From the NCBI RefSeq assembly GCF_004001245.1, contig NZ_AP018724.1, forward strand, positions 2,410,501 through 2,474,500: a DNA stretch of 64,000 nucleotides, read 5' to 3'. A program made the translations under genes and the position numbers. This DNA comes from Sulfurivermis fontis (GTDB taxonomy: Bacteria; Pseudomonadota; Gammaproteobacteria; Thiohalomonadales; Thiohalomonadaceae). The notes beneath the pieces were generated by a model. That model did not search any database. It saw nothing but the letters and a program-made list of their open reading frames with translations, and was not told the DNA's origin. Every line of letters starts with the position of its first letter. Within the stretch, counting starts at the first letter, position 1. Below, in pieces: positions 17,212 through 27,407 of this stretch.

Positions 17212-18744
17212 ATGGAGCGGATTTCACTGCGTACCCTGATCTCAGGCCTGTTGCTGGCGATCGTGCTGCTCGCCGTCATTCATACCGCAGTCTCGCAATA
17301 CCAGTTCCGCCGTGCCGCCCTGGACTACCGCACCGACAGCATGGCGCGCGTCATCGAGGTCGCCGCCCACGAGGTGCTGCGCCAGGCCCGCGGCCATGCC
17401 ATTGCTCTCGGCGGCTCCCTGCAACGCCGCCTGCACCTCCGCGACGGCACTGCACTGCACGCCCAGTTGCAAGAGCCCTTCAACAAGGGCTATGCCGAAG
17501 CGGGATACCTCGATCTGCTGGCGGTACGCGCCTACGACAGCGCACTCACGCCGCTCGCCGCGGGTGGGCGGGCCAACCTGCCGCCGCTGCCGGCACCATT
17601 CGTGCGGGACTTGCTCAGGCGCGAGGGCGTGGAGCGGCTCAAGGCGGTAAGCACGCTTTGGCTGGCAAACGCTGAGCCGTTCTATTCGGTCGTGATACCG
17701 ATCGGCGGCCTGCAGGTGGAAGGCTATCTGGAAGTGGTGATCGACCCGCTGTTCAATCTGCGCCAGGTGGGCGAGATGATCCGCATGCCGTTCGGCGTGC
17801 ACGGCCCCCACGGCGAAGAGATGCTCCACCCGGAAAATGTCCGTGAGGACGATCCGCGCTATTTCGCCATGGAGTACGCCTTGCGCGGCGTCGCTGACGA
17901 CGCCGTTCTGTACCTGGCGGCCTACGCCGACATCGACCTGCTGTATCAGGACATGCGCCGCACCCAGATGATCACCACCCTGTGGTTCCTGGTGCTGACG
18001 CTGACCATGCTCGGCCTGTCCTTCTGGCTGCTGAACCGCCATCTGTTCCAGCCGGTGCACCACATGATCGGACAGATGGAGGATGCCGTGCGCGACGGCC
18101 GGGATACGCTGGTGACGCGGCACGGCATCAAGGAGGTGCACATCGTCGCCGCCGCGTTCAACATCATGGCCGCCCGTGTGCGCGATATCATCCAGGAACT
18201 GCAGCGCATCTCCGCCCAGGACGGCCTCACCGGCATCGCCAACCGCCGCAGCTTCAATCAGGCGCTGGAACGGGAGTGGCTGCGCGCCATGCGCCAGCAG
18301 ACGCCGCTGTCCGCCCTGCTCATCGACATCGATTACTTCAAGCAATACAACGATCACTACGGACACCAGGCCGGCGACGAGTGCCTGAAGAGTATTGCCA
18401 GCGCACTCAGCCTGGCCGTGCAACGTCCCACCGATATGGTGGCGCGCTATGGTGGCGAGGAGTTTGTGCTGCTGCTGCCGGAGACCGACCGGCGCGGGGC
18501 GCTGCTCATCGCGGAACGGCTGCAGCAACTCATCAACCGCCTGGCCATTCCTCACGCCCTGTCGCCGCTGGGTCAGGTCGGCATGAGCATCGGGATCTGC
18601 ACCCTGATCCCGCAACGCGACCAACCCAGCCAGCGCCTCGTCGCCTGCGCCGACCGCGCGCTGTACCGTGCCAAGGCCGCCGGCCGCAACCGCATCGAAG
18701 TGGCGAGCGCGGACGATGAAGCGGCCGGTACTGCCGTGCCCTGA
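17212..18744 (+). CDS. Membrane-bound diguanylate cyclase (sensor-HAMP-GGDEF)
   Basis: 510 residues. A first membrane segment (LISGLLLAIVLLAVIHTAV, residues 10-28) is followed by a periplasmic sensor of about 220 residues, a second segment (TLWFLVLTLTMLGLSFWLL, about 260-278) and a HAMP-like linker. The GGDEF domain starts near 340 with DGLTGIANRRSFN. The active site is RYGGEEFVLLLPE near residue 413, and the product-inhibition I-site RxxD is intact (RPTD). It should make cyclic di-GMP in response to a periplasmic cue. It follows the rhodanese gene by 13 bases, so its cue may relate to sulfur metabolism; that is inference. Confidence 0.9.
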   Translation: MERISLRTLISGLLLAIVLLAVIHTAVSQYQFRRAALDYRTDSMARVIEVAAHEVLRQARGHAIALGGSLQRRLHLRDGTALHAQLQEPFNKGYAEAGYLDLLAVRAYDSALTPLAAGGRANLPPLPAPFVRDLLRREGVERLKAVSTLWLANAEPFYSVVIPIGGLQVEGYLEVVIDPLFNLRQVGEMIRMPFGVHGPHGEEMLHPENVREDDPRYFAMEYALRGVADDAVLYLAAYADIDLLYQDMRRTQMITTLWFLVLTLTMLGLSFWLLNRHLFQPVHHMIGQMEDAVRDGRDTLVTRHGIKEVHIVAAAFNIMAARVRDIIQELQRISAQDGLTGIANRRSFNQALEREWLRAMRQQTPLSALLIDIDYFKQYNDHYGHQAGDECLKSIASALSLAVQRPTDMVARYGGEEFVLLLPETDRRGALLIAERLQQLINRLAIPHALSPLGQVGMSIGICTLIPQRDQPSQRLVACADRALYRAKAAGRNRIEVASADDEAAGTAVP

Positions 18745-20160
18745 TCACTCCACCAGGAAGTTGCAGAACTGCCAGGGATCGCTGCGGTCGATGTTTTCCT
18801 CGAACAGGCGGCCACGTCCCTCCAGCGGAGTCCAATCGGTATACCTGCCGACCATCGGTCCCAGGTAAGGCCGCGCGATGTCCAGCACCTCGGCGTAATC
18901 CATGGCATCGGGTTCGGTGATGCCCCGCGCCGGATGGCGCATCACCCACACCACGCCCGCCAGCACCCCCGCCGTCACCTGCAAGGTAGTGGCGCTGTTG
19001 TACGGCACCAGGGCGCGCGCTTCGACGTTGGACAACTGCGAGCCATACCAGTACGCGCCGCGCCGCGGCCCCATCACCAGCACACCCAACTCATCGATGC
19101 CCTCAACGATGTCCTCCAGCAGCAGCCGCTGGCGCGGCTGCATGTGCCAGTTCTTGCCGGCCAGCTCGTGCAGGGACTGGACCGCATCGTCACAGGGATG
19201 GTAGGCGTAATGCACCGTGGGGCGATAGCTCACCTGGCCGCCCTCGTGCAGCGACAGATAGTCGGCGATGGAAATGGACTCGCCGTGCGAGATCAGAAAG
19301 CCGTGATAATTGCCCTCGCCGGGAGTCCAACTGCGCACCCGCACCGCGGCGCCGGGACGCTCGAGATAAATGGCGCAATCGCGGCCGAAGCCGTAACGGC
19401 GCGCCGCTGCCGGCCAGTGCCGCTCGTGCGTGCCCCAGCCCAGTTCCGCCGGTTGGCACGACTCGTCGACAAAGGCCTCGCACGACCAGGTGTTGACGAA
19501 TTCGCCGCGCCGTTTCTGCCGTTGTCCGTACTGACTGTCACGTTCGGCGATATGGATGGTTCTGACCCCCAGGCCGTGCGCCAGCCGCGCCCACTCCTCA
19601 CGCGTCATCGGTGTCGCGGTCATGCCGTGATCGGCGGCCAGATTGAGCAGGGCCTGTTTGAGAAAATGCGACACCAGGCCCGGATTCACGCCATGATTGA
19701 TCACCGCCGTGGGACCGGCGCCATAGCGCTGGCGCAGCGCCAGCGCCGCTTCGCGGTAGGCGTAGTTGGAACGCTGCGCCGGCGTCAGCCTGGTATCGAA
19801 ATGACCACCTTCCCACGGTTCGATGCAGGCATCCAAATAAAGAATGCCGTGCTCCTGGCAGTACTCGATCAGCGCCAGGCTGGAAACATTGACGGACAGG
19901 TTGAGGACAAAATCGCCCGCACCGACATGGCGGGCGAGGATGGCGCGGTAGTTGTCGGGCCGCAACGGCTCGACGTACTGCGTCACACCGTAGGACCGCG
20001 CCACATCGTCGCCGTTATCGTGCGCGCGCAGGACAGTGATCTGTTCCGGACGCAGCCCGATGTGGCGCAGCAGCAGCGGCAACACACCACGGCCGATGGC
20101 CCCGAATCCGAGCAGCAGCAGGCGCCCGCTGAATTGGACATAGTGCCGGTGTTCCGCCAT
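18745..20160 (-). CDS. hss: Homospermidine synthase
   Basis: 471 residues, the length of bacterial homospermidine synthase. It starts MAEHRHYVQFSGRLLLLGFG with a Rossmann GFGAIGRGVLPLLLRH nucleotide site. Family blocks NLSVNVSSLALIEYCQEHG, DACIEPWEG and INHGVNPGLVSHF are present. It uses NAD+ to join two putrescines, or putrescine and spermidine, into sym-homospermidine. The fold is related to saccharopine dehydrogenase. It stands alone, tail to tail with the diguanylate cyclase with no bases between the stops. Confidence 0.92.
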   Translation of the reverse strand: MAEHRHYVQFSGRLLLLGFGAIGRGVLPLLLRHIGLRPEQITVLRAHDNGDDVARSYGVTQYVEPLRPDNYRAILARHVGAGDFVLNLSVNVSSLALIEYCQEHGILYLDACIEPWEGGHFDTRLTPAQRSNYAYREAALALRQRYGAGPTAVINHGVNPGLVSHFLKQALLNLAADHGMTATPMTREEWARLAHGLGVRTIHIAERDSQYGQRQKRRGEFVNTWSCEAFVDESCQPAELGWGTHERHWPAAARRYGFGRDCAIYLERPGAAVRVRSWTPGEGNYHGFLISHGESISIADYLSLHEGGQVSYRPTVHYAYHPCDDAVQSLHELAGKNWHMQPRQRLLLEDIVEGIDELGVLVMGPRRGAYWYGSQLSNVEARALVPYNSATTLQVTAGVLAGVVWVMRHPARGITEPDAMDYAEVLDIARPYLGPMVGRYTDWTPLEGRGRLFEENIDRSDPWQFCNFLVE

Positions 20161-20231
20161 GGCTCCCTCCCCGCGACTGGCCGCGATGGCAACTATACCA
20201 AGGAGAGATTACACGATGGATCGGCTGCCAA

Positions 20232-20263
20232 TGAAAAGGCCGCCGGCTGACGCGGGCGGCCTT
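20232..20263 (-). terminator. Terminator downstream of the DUF2892 gene
   Basis: Read leftwards, AAGGCCGCC pairs with GGCGGCCTT and is followed by TTC. It lies about 20 bases past the stop of the DUF2892 gene. Confidence 0.65.
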
Positions 20264-20284
20264 GCGCTACAGACGGCGGACGGC

Positions 20285-20473
20285 TTACTTCTTGGTGCCG
20301 CAGGTGTTGACACCCATCAGGCTGTAGGCCGGACAGAAACCCAGCAGGGCGGTGGCCAGCGGAACGATGCCGATGGCGCCCAGCCAGTTGCCGGCGGCGA
20401 CACCCCAGCCGATGATGGCCAGACCGGCGATGATGCGAACAACCTTGTCTACGGTACCGACGTTTGCCTTCAT
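20285..20473 (-). CDS. DUF2892 (YgaP-transmembrane type) small membrane protein
   Basis: 62 residues: MKANVGTVDKVVRIIAGLAI, a hydrophobic hairpin (IGWGVAAGNWLGAIGIVPLAT) and the conserved end ALLGFCPAYSLMGVNTCG. This is the YgaP membrane domain found alone or fused to rhodanese in sulfur-metabolising bacteria. Its two cysteines are conserved in the family. AGGAGA precedes the ATG at 20473. It lies 74 bases downstream of a Crp/Fnr regulator, an association common for this family. Confidence 0.88.
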   Translation of the reverse strand: MKANVGTVDKVVRIIAGLAIIGWGVAAGNWLGAIGIVPLATALLGFCPAYSLMGVNTCGTKK

Positions 20474-20547
20474 AGTGGTTCTCCTTGTGCTGTGAGTGTA
20501 GCTGCCAGCAAGGATAGACAAGACCCCTGCCGCTGTCTGTGACTATG

Positions 20548-21216
20548 TCACCCAGTGGCGGTCCGCCCCAGCCGCACCCGATCGAGCAGCAGAATCTCGC
20601 CGCGCGTGCGCCGGATCATTCCCTCGTTCTCCAGGTCGCGCAGGATGCGGCTCACCACCTCGCGCGAACTGCCCAGGTCCACGGCCAGTTCCTGGTGGGT
20701 GGTGTGGGCCACGCCACCGGCCGCATGTTCCAACAGCCAGGCCGCCACGCGCGCATCCAGACGGCGGAACGCCACCTCCTCCACCACGGCGATGACGTCG
20801 GCCAGACGCCGCGCCACCAGACCGAACAGATAGCGGCGCCACGCCGCCGATTCACCCATCCAGGCGCGCACGCTGCCCGCCGGGATCAGCACCGCCTCCA
20901 CCTCCGTTTCCGACACCGCCAGGGCGGGAAAGGGTATGTCGCTCATGATGCAGGAGGCGGTGAGCACACAACTGTCGCCGGCATCGATGCGGTACAGGGT
21001 GATCTCGCGCCCCGACTCCGCGCTCTTGAACACCCGCGCCCGACCGGACAGCAACAGCGGCAGATAGCCGCAACTGTCGCCCTGCTGGCACACCACCTGT
21101 CCCGGCGGCAGGCTGCGCACCACGGTCTCGCGCAAAAAGCGCTCCAGCAACGCTGTATCGTCGGCCAGCAACTCGGGGAATGTGCTGCGCAGGCGCTGGT
21201 GCAATGCGTGGTTCAT
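20548..21216 (-). CDS. Crp/Fnr-family transcriptional regulator
   Basis: 222 residues. A cyclic-nucleotide-binding-like N-terminal domain ([22 protein letters not shown]...[17 protein letters not shown]) is followed by a dimer helix and a helix-turn-helix ([30 protein letters not shown]). No N-terminal cysteine cluster of the FNR type is visible, though isolated cysteines occur ([19 protein letters not shown]), so the signal may be redox or sulfur related. The gene is next to the DUF2892 gene and divergent from msrP. Confidence 0.88.
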   Translation of the reverse strand: MNHALHQRLRSTFPELLADDTALLERFLRETVVRSLPPGQVVCQQGDSCGYLPLLLSGRARVFKSAESGREITLYRIDAGDSCVLTASCIMSDIPFPALAVSETEVEAVLIPAGSVRAWMGESAAWRRYLFGLVARRLADVIAVVEEVAFRRLDARVAAWLLEHAAGGVAHTTHQELAVDLGSSREVVSRILRDLENEGMIRRTRGEILLLDRVRLGRTATG

Positions 21217-21361
21217 GGCAGGAAGATCACCAACTCATGGGATAGACGCACACATAGTAAGGCAAGCAACAATTCAGCGCACCGGACTGAACCTGTGCTG
21301 TCGCTACGACTCGATACTGCTATGGTTATCTTTCCCGGCCCCGCTGCCTCGAGGTGAAGAC

Positions 21362-22297
21362 ATGCCGTTCCTGCGCCCCGGCGACATCCGCCCCTCCGAG
21401 ATCACCCCTGCCGCCGTTTACCGCGACCGGCGCCGGTTTCTCGGTGCCGCCCTGGCCGCGGGGGGCGCCCTGCTGCTGCCCTCCGCCCTGCCGGCCGCGC
21501 CGCGCCGCTTCGGCCCGCTGCCACGCAGCCCGCTCAGCACCAGCGAGCCACCCAACAGTTACAAAGACATCACTACCTACAACAATTTCTATGAACTCGG
21601 CACCGGCAAGGACGACCCGGCGCGCAACGCCGCCCTGCTCAAGACCGAGCCCTGGTCGGTGACCGTCGACGGTGAAGTGGAAAGGCCCGGCACTTACACC
21701 CTGGAGGACATCCTCAAGCCCCACGCCCTGGAGGAACGCATCTACCGCCTGCGCTGCGTCGAGGCCTGGTCGATGGTGATCCCCTGGGTCGGCTTTCCGC
21801 TGGGCGATCTGATCAAGCGCTTCCAGCCCACCTCACGCGCCAAATACGTCGCCTTCACCACCCTGCACGACCCGGAGCAACTGCCGGGCCAGCGCCGCAA
21901 CGTGCTGCAGTGGCCCTATGTGGAGGGCCTGCGCATGGACGAGGCGATGCACCCGCTGACCCTCCTCGCCGTCGGCCTGTATGGCGAGGTGCTGCCCGGC
22001 CAGAACGGCGCGCCGCTGCGCCTGGTGGTGCCGTGGAAGTACGGCTTCAAGAGCATCAAGTCCATCGTCCGCATCAGCCTGACCGAACAGATGCCACCCA
22101 CCACCTGGAACCGCGCGGCGCCGCACGAATACGGCTTCTATGCCAACGTCAATCCGGCGGTGGATCACCCGCGCTGGAGCCAGAAGCGTGAACGCCGCCT
22201 GGGCGAGCTGCGCAAGCGCGAGACCCTGCCCTTCAACGGCTACGCCGAGCAGGTGGCGCAGCTCTACAGCAGCATGGACCTGACCAAGTGGTATTGA
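21362..22297 (+). CDS. msrP: Periplasmic methionine sulfoxide reductase, molybdopterin subunit MsrP
   Basis: 311 residues with a Tat signal ([18 protein letters not shown]). The sulfite-oxidase fold carries the molybdenum-ligand cysteine in [20 protein letters not shown] (Cys132). MsrP repairs oxidised methionine in periplasmic proteins with electrons from the membrane haem protein MsrQ encoded next. The ATG at 21362 starts the family N-terminus ([20 protein letters not shown]). The frame is open upstream without family similarity. Its 3' end overlaps msrQ by 10 bases. Confidence 0.95.
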   Translation: MPFLRPGDIRPSEITPAAVYRDRRRFLGAALAAGGALLLPSALPAAPRRFGPLPRSPLSTSEPPNSYKDITTYNNFYELGTGKDDPARNAALLKTEPWSVTVDGEVERPGTYTLEDILKPHALEERIYRLRCVEAWSMVIPWVGFPLGDLIKRFQPTSRAKYVAFTTLHDPEQLPGQRRNVLQWPYVEGLRMDEAMHPLTLLAVGLYGEVLPGQNGAPLRLVVPWKYGFKSIKSIVRISLTEQMPPTTWNRAAPHEYGFYANVNPAVDHPRWSQKRERRLGELRKRETLPFNGYAEQVAQLYSSMDLTKWY

Positions 22298-22890
22298 GCG
22301 AGCGCTGGCTGAAGCGCGTTGTTTTCCTACTCTGCCTGACGCCCCTGGCCTGGCTGCTGGCGCTGGCCCTGCGCGGCGAGCTGGGCGCCAATCCCATCGA
22401 GACCATCATCCGCTATTTCGGCGACTGGGCGCTGCGCCTGCTGCTGCTCACCCTCGCGGCCACGCCGCTGCGTCTGCTCAGCGGCTGGAGTTGGCCGGTG
22501 CGGCTGCGGCGCCTGCTCGGCCTGTTCACCTTTTTCTATGCCATGCTGCACCTGCTGGCCTATGCGGTGCTCGATCAGTTCTTCGACTGGGCCGCCATCT
22601 GGGAAGACATCGTCGAGCGCCCCTTCATCACCACCGGCATGCTGGCCTGGCTGCTGCTGTTGGCGCTGGCGCTGACTTCCAACCAGGCCTCCCAGCGCCG
22701 CCTCGGCCGCAACTGGAAGCGGCTGCACCGGCTGATCTACCCGGCGGCCATCCTGGCGGCGGTGCACTTCGCGCTGATGGTGAAGGCCGATCTGCGCGAG
22801 CCCCTCATCTACGGCGCTATACTCACGCTGCTGCTCGGTCTGCGCCTCATCCGACGCACCAGGGTGTACAAAACCCTTGAAAATCGGTAA
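22288..22890 (+). CDS. msrQ: Haem-binding membrane subunit MsrQ
   Basis: 200 residues with about six membrane segments of the ferric-reductase-like family. Conserved histidines occur in [33 protein letters not shown]. It passes electrons from the quinone pool or a flavin reductase to MsrP. The start is GTG at 22288, overlapping the msrP stop; a TTG at 22294 is the alternative. A hairpin with a T-rich tail follows near 22915-22940. Confidence 0.92.
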   Translation: MVLSERWLKRVVFLLCLTPLAWLLALALRGELGANPIETIIRYFGDWALRLLLLTLAATPLRLLSGWSWPVRLRRLLGLFTFFYAMLHLLAYAVLDQFFDWAAIWEDIVERPFITTGMLAWLLLLALALTSNQASQRRLGRNWKRLHRLIYPAAILAAVHFALMVKADLREPLIYGAILTLLLGLRLIRRTRVYKTLENR

Positions 22891-23026
22891 TCTTTACCAA
22901 ATATATAGGTTATTAACCGCGCAGGCGGTCTTTCTTTTTGGGTGCCCGCCAGCCCCCGGGCGGGCGCCCGGCAACAATCCCACTATGTTGGTCAGGACTC
23001 AAACTCGAAACTAAAGGAGCACATTC

Positions 23027-23608
23027 ATGAAGCACGAACTGCCGGCACTGCCCTACGCCAAGAACGCCCTGGAACCGTACATCTCCGCCGAGACCCTGGA
23101 ATACCACCACGGCAAGCACCACCAGGCCTATGTCACCAACCTGAACAACTTGATCCCGGGCACCGAGTACGAGAACCTGTCCCTGGAAGACATCGTCAAG
23201 AAGGCCCCGGCCGGCGGTGTGTTCAACAACGCAGCCCAGGTGTGGAACCACACCTTCTACTGGAACTGCATGGCCCCCAATGCCGGCGGCGAGCCCAGCG
23301 GCGCCCTGGCCGATGCCATCAACAAGACCTTCGGTTCCTTCGCCGCCTTCAAGGAGAAGTTCACCAACTCCTGCGTCACCAACTTCGGCTCCGGCTGGAC
23401 CTGGCTGGTGAAGAACAAGGACGGCTCCCTCGAGATCGTCAACACCTCCAACGCCGGCTGCCCGCTGACCATGGACAAGAAGCCGCTGCTGACCTGCGAC
23501 GTGTGGGAGCACGCCTACTACATCGACACCCGCAACGCCCGTCCGAAGTACGTGGAAAACTTCTGGAACCTGGTGAACTGGGATTTCGTGGCGAAGAATT
23601 TCGCCTGA
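23027..23608 (+). CDS. sodB: Superoxide dismutase (Fe)
   Basis: 193 residues, the length of E. coli SodB. Metal ligands are His27, His75, Asp158 and His162 ([22 protein letters not shown]). Residues of the FeSOD subclass, such as the [11 protein letters not shown] stretch, favour iron over manganese. It dismutates superoxide in the cytoplasm. A strong AAGGAG site precedes the ATG. It lies after msrPQ, so the block deals with oxidative damage. Confidence 0.96.
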   Translation: MKHELPALPYAKNALEPYISAETLEYHHGKHHQAYVTNLNNLIPGTEYENLSLEDIVKKAPAGGVFNNAAQVWNHTFYWNCMAPNAGGEPSGALADAINKTFGSFAAFKEKFTNSCVTNFGSGWTWLVKNKDGSLEIVNTSNAGCPLTMDKKPLLTCDVWEHAYYIDTRNARPKYVENFWNLVNWDFVAKNFA

Positions 23609-23621
23609 TCCGCTCTGCCCA

Positions 23622-23647
23622 CCGGGAGCGGCCAATGCCGCTCCCGG
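23622..23647 (+). terminator. GC-rich hairpin after sodB
   Basis: CCGGGAGCGGC pairs perfectly with GCCGCTCCCGG around a CAAT loop, starting 13 bases past the sodB stop. There is no long T-run, so it may act as a 3' stabilising hairpin rather than a strict terminator. Confidence 0.6.
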
Positions 23648-23808
23648 CCCCACAAAACGCAATTCCGCACCACTCCCGGGGGATTTGCACCCTCCCCGCA
23701 GAGTCAGTAGAATCGGTTCCCAGTGGACGACTGGCGGTCTCCGTGGAGGCTGCCTTTTTTGTTTTTCCGGGCTGGAATAATTTTTCTACGCGGTACAGGT
23801 AACACATC

Positions 23809-24993
23809 ATGTCCGATGCATTGATGACCACCTACGCCCGCCTGCCGGTCACCTTCGCGAAGGGTGAAGGCGCCTGGCTGTGGGACAGCAATGGCAAGAA
23901 GTATCTCGACTCCGTCGCCGGTGTGGCGGTGTGCGGACTGGGCCACGCCCATCCCAAGGTCGCCGAGGCGCTGTGCCGCCAGGCGCAGACCCTGGTGCAC
24001 ACCTCCAACCTCTATGGCATCGCCAACCAGCAGGCGCTGGGCGAGCGCCTGGTGCGCGCCGCCGGCATGGATCGGGTGTTCTTCTCCAACTCCGGCGCCG
24101 AGGCCAACGAGGCCGCGATCAAGCTGGCACGCCTGTACGGTCACCAGAAGGGCATCGACACCCCGCTGATCATCGTCGCCGAGGGCAGCTTCCACGGCCG
24201 CACCCTGGCCACCCTCTCCGCCACCGGCAACCGCAAGGTGCAGGCCGGCTTCGAGCCGCTGGTCACCGGCTTCGTGCGCGTGCCCTACAACGACATCGAG
24301 GCCATCCGCACCGTCGCCAAGAACAGCGTCGGCGTGGCCGCCATCCTGATCGAACCGGTGCAGGGCGAAGGCGGCGTGCAGGTGCCGACCGAAGGCTACC
24401 TGCGCGACATCCGCGAGCTGTGCGACACCCACGGCTGGCTGATGATGCTCGACGAAATCCAGACCGGCATGGGCCGCACCGGCGAGATGTTCGCCTTCCA
24501 GCACGAAGGCATCAAACCCGACGTGATGACCCTGGCCAAGGGCCTGGGCAACGGCGTGCCCATCGGCGCCTGCCTGGCGCGCGGTGCCGCCGCCGAACTG
24601 TTCAAACCGGGCAACCACGGTTCCACCTTCGGCGGCAATCCGCTGGCCTGCGCCGCCGGTCTCGCCGTGCTCGACGTGCTGGAACAAAATGATCTTCCCA
24701 CCCGTGCCGAAAACCTCGGCACACGCATGCTGCTCGGCCTCGCCGAAGCGCTGAACGGCAATCCGCATGTGGTCGACGTGCGCGGCAAGGGCCTGATGAT
24801 CGGCATCGAGCTGGATCGTCCCTGCGGCGAGCTGGTGAAGCGTGCCCTGGAACAGGGCCTGCTCATCAACGTCACCGCCGAACGTGTGGTGCGGCTGCTG
24901 CCGCCGCTGATCCTGAGCGACGCCGAGGCCGACCAGATCGTGCAGCAGGTGGGCAGCCTGGTGCAGACTTTCCTGCAGGAAAGCGCCGCCTGA
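23809..24993 (+). CDS. argD: Acetylornithine aminotransferase
   Basis: 394 residues, class III PLP aminotransferase of usual length. It has [17 protein letters not shown], the [11 protein letters not shown] region, [13 protein letters not shown] and the PLP-lysine segment [16 protein letters not shown]. It converts N-acetylglutamate semialdehyde to N2-acetylornithine. Some ArgD proteins also act in lysine synthesis. It is followed by argF after 13 bases, so they form an operon. Confidence 0.95.
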   Translation: MSDALMTTYARLPVTFAKGEGAWLWDSNGKKYLDSVAGVAVCGLGHAHPKVAEALCRQAQTLVHTSNLYGIANQQALGERLVRAAGMDRVFFSNSGAEANEAAIKLARLYGHQKGIDTPLIIVAEGSFHGRTLATLSATGNRKVQAGFEPLVTGFVRVPYNDIEAIRTVAKNSVGVAAILIEPVQGEGGVQVPTEGYLRDIRELCDTHGWLMMLDEIQTGMGRTGEMFAFQHEGIKPDVMTLAKGLGNGVPIGACLARGAAAELFKPGNHGSTFGGNPLACAAGLAVLDVLEQNDLPTRAENLGTRMLLGLAEALNGNPHVVDVRGKGLMIGIELDRPCGELVKRALEQGLLINVTAERVVRLLPPLILSDAEADQIVQQVGSLVQTFLQESAA

Positions 24994-25006
24994 GAGCGAT
25001 AATTTC

Positions 25007-25915
25007 ATGGCTGTACGACACTTTCTCACCCTGCAGGACGCCAGCAAGGCCGAGCTGAAACAGCTGCTGCGCCGCGCCGGCGAACTGAAGGCCATGCAGC
25101 AGGCCGGCGAAATATACCAGCCGCTCAAGGGCAAGGTGATGGGTATGGTGTTCGAGAAGTCCTCGACCCGTACCCGCGTCTCCTTTGAAGTCGCCATGGT
25201 GCAATTCGGTGGCCATGCCATCTTTCTTTCGCCGCGCGACACCCAGCTCGGCCGCGGCGAACCCATCGAGGACACCGCGCGCGTGCTCTCGCGCATGGTC
25301 GATGTGGTGATGATCCGCACCTACGCCCACGAACAGATCGTGCGTTTCGCCGCCCACTCACGCGTGCCGGTAATCAACGGCCTCACCGACTCGTTCCATC
25401 CCTGCCAGATGCTGGCCGACATGCAGACCTATCAGGAACATCGCGGCGACATCGAGGGCAGGACCGTGGCCTGGATCGGCGACGGCAACAATATGTGCAA
25501 CTCCTACATCGAGGGTGCGCGCCAGTTCGGCTATCGCCTGCACATCTCCACGCCGCCGGGCTACGAGCCGGACGCGCAGATCCTCGCCGCCGCCGGTGAC
25601 AGCGTGCAGTTGTTCAGCGATCCGCTTGCGGCGGCACAGGGCGCCGATCTGGTCACCACCGACGTCTGGGCCAGCATGGGCATGGAGGAAGAGCAGCAGC
25701 AGCGCCTGCGCGACTTCGCCGCCTGGCAGGTGAATGATGCCATCATGGCGGCCGCCAGGCCCGATGCCCTGTTCCTGCACTGCCTGCCCGCCCACCGCGG
25801 CGAGGAAGTGGCGGCCTCGGTCATCGACGGCCCCAACAGCCAGGTGTGGGACCAGGCGGAAAACCGCCTGCACGCACAGAAGGCCTTGCTGGAATTCCTG
25901 CTGCTATCGCGCTAG
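25007..25915 (+). CDS. argF: Ornithine carbamoyltransferase
   Basis: 302 residues. It carries the carbamoyl-phosphate site [13 protein letters not shown] and the ornithine loop [13 protein letters not shown]. It makes citrulline from ornithine and carbamoyl phosphate. Length and N-terminus ([21 protein letters not shown]) match the anabolic ArgF of gammaproteobacteria such as Pseudomonas. It is second in an operon with argD. Confidence 0.96.
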   Translation: MAVRHFLTLQDASKAELKQLLRRAGELKAMQQAGEIYQPLKGKVMGMVFEKSSTRTRVSFEVAMVQFGGHAIFLSPRDTQLGRGEPIEDTARVLSRMVDVVMIRTYAHEQIVRFAAHSRVPVINGLTDSFHPCQMLADMQTYQEHRGDIEGRTVAWIGDGNNMCNSYIEGARQFGYRLHISTPPGYEPDAQILAAAGDSVQLFSDPLAAAQGADLVTTDVWASMGMEEEQQQRLRDFAAWQVNDAIMAAARPDALFLHCLPAHRGEEVAASVIDGPNSQVWDQAENRLHAQKALLEFLLLSR

Positions 25916-26001
25916 CCCGTTTTAGGTAGATGGCGCGGAAAAGTGGGATAAAACGGCCGGCGGTAATCCAGCCGCGACGCCCCAGGAGGTAAGCCGTCAC
26001 T

Positions 26002-26490
26002 TCAGTCGGTGGCGATGACCCAGTCACCGCGGGCGAAATTCTCCAGCGTGTGGCGCATGCGCCGCAGGTGGCTGCCCTCCCAGTAGAGCTTGTCGCAACG
26101 GGGGCAAAACCAGGCCTGCGGCGATGTCAGCAACGCCCCTTGCGGCAACTGCGCATACTGTTCCGGGCGCGCCGGGATGAGGGGGGTATTGCAGTCCAGA
26201 CAGCGGGAAAAGGGACGGGACAGCCAGCCGATGGCAAAGCGTTGCGTCACGGCGGCAATCTGTTCCGGCAACGCATTCTCCGCCAGCCAGACCACCCGGC
26301 CATCGCCATTGCGCAGGCGCGCCATCTCCCGGTCGCGGGTCAGCAGCCAGCGCTCCTCGGCCACCGCCTGCCGCGCCAGTTCGCCGTCATCCGCCCCCGC
26401 CGTGGCGATGGCCGTGTCATAGCCCGCGGCACGCAGCCAGCGTCCCAGGCGCTGCAGCATTTCATCGCAGAGAAAGCGTGGCTCGGCCAT
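26002..26490 (-). CDS. Mut7-C RNase-domain protein with zinc ribbon
   Basis: 162 residues. The N-terminal PIN-like Mut7-C region (FLCDEMLQRLGRWLRAAGYD, then LLTRDREMARL) has the acidic residues of the PIN nuclease fold. The C-terminal zinc ribbon uses CLDCNTPL and CPRCDKLYWEGSH. The family is predicted to be an RNase; no substrate is known to me. AGGGA precedes the ATG at 26490. It is divergent from the Sel1 protein gene. Confidence 0.85.
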   Translation of the reverse strand: MAEPRFLCDEMLQRLGRWLRAAGYDTAIATAGADDGELARQAVAEERWLLTRDREMARLRNGDGRVVWLAENALPEQIAAVTQRFAIGWLSRPFSRCLDCNTPLIPARPEQYAQLPQGALLTSPQAWFCPRCDKLYWEGSHLRRMRHTLENFARGDWVIATD

Positions 26491-26568
26491 CAGTATCCCT
26501 GTCCGATTGAAGCGGCCATGCCCGACGATGGTTTCCCATGGCGTGCCGGACATGGTGAAATAGTGACC

Positions 26569-27138
26569 ATGAAATCACGCCTTCTCCTGTTCACCCTAGC
26601 CCTTGTTACTGGTGTCGCTCTGGCCGGCCCGCTGGAGGACGGCTTCGCCGCCTTCAAGGCGAAGGATTACGCCAGGGCCCTGCAACTATGGCAGCCGCTG
26701 GCGCAGGAGGGCAATGCCGACGCGCAGTACAACCTGGGCCTGCTGTACCACAAGGGCTGGGGCGTGGCGCGCGATGTGAAGCAGGCGCACGAGTGGTACA
26801 CCCGGGCGGCCAACCAGGGGAATACCGACGCCATGTACAACCTCGGCGTGATGTATGTTTCCGGTGACGGCGTGTTCCGCAGCGACCGCCAGGCCCTGTC
26901 GCTGTTCGAGCACGCGGCGGCGCGCGGCCACCTGCCGGCGATGTACAACCTGGGCGTGATGTATGCCTACGGCCTCGGCACCGGGCAGGATGCAGCGAAG
27001 GCCATCGAACTGTGGACCCAGGCCGCCGACCGGGGTCTGGACGAGGCCCGCGCCGCGCTGGTGCAGGCCTACGAACAGGGTCTCACCGGCCTGGCGCCCG
27101 ATCCGGCCAGGGCGAAGCAGTGGCGCAACCCGAACTGA
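26569..27138 (+). CDS. Exported Sel1-repeat protein
   Basis: 189 residues. The signal peptide MKSRLLLFTLALVTGVALAG is followed by four Sel1-like helical repeats. Three are clear, at AQYNLGLLYHKGWGVARD, AMYNLGVMYVSGDGVFRSD and AMYNLGVMYAYGLGTGQD. Sel1 repeats make solenoid scaffolds for protein-protein contacts, here in the periplasm. No partner is evident; the next operon rightwards is an exporter. The start is supported by the signal peptide rather than the longer open frame. Confidence 0.82.
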   Translation: MKSRLLLFTLALVTGVALAGPLEDGFAAFKAKDYARALQLWQPLAQEGNADAQYNLGLLYHKGWGVARDVKQAHEWYTRAANQGNTDAMYNLGVMYVSGDGVFRSDRQALSLFEHAAARGHLPAMYNLGVMYAYGLGTGQDAAKAIELWTQAADRGLDEARAALVQAYEQGLTGLAPDPARAKQWRNPN

Positions 27139-27228
27139 ACGCACCGGGATGCCTGTAGGCGCGCCTGCGGCGCAATGCGCTGCCCGGGGACATTGACACG
27201 CCATCGCGGCGGAGCCGCTCCTACCTAA

Positions 27229-27381
27229 GGAAGGTCTGAATAAGTCCATCCTGGACTTCTCAGACCACGCCAAGCGAAAAGTGTGATTTTCGCTTGGCTT
27301 CATTTTTCAACGACTTATCGTCGTTGAAAAATGGCGGCACATCCCTGTGCCGCGGAAGCTCTGAACTTATTCAGAGCTTCC
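27229..27381. mobile_element. 153-bp five-hairpin MITE, copy C (TSD CTAA), reverse orientation
   Basis: Full-length copy in reverse orientation relative to copy A, flanked by CTAA at 27225-27228 and 27382-27385. All five hairpins are well preserved, including CATTTTTCAACGAC opposite GTCGTTGAAAAATG. Its right end is 26 bases from the ABC-exporter start codon, so it forms most of the upstream region of that operon. Confidence 0.92.
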
Positions 27382-27407
27382 CTAATTGTTCAGACAGGAA
27401 CGTCGGC

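Noticed and set aside
20216-20542. A start codon with an excellent AAGGAGAG site at 20216
   Set aside because: The frame runs antisense through the terminator and the DUF2892 gene and encodes no recognisable protein; the site looks accidental.
27294-27407. Upstream extension of the ABC ATPase frame, [15 protein letters not shown], also seen at 57265
   Set aside because: The shared peptide is only the translation of the mobile repeat in both places, not a conserved protein N-terminus.
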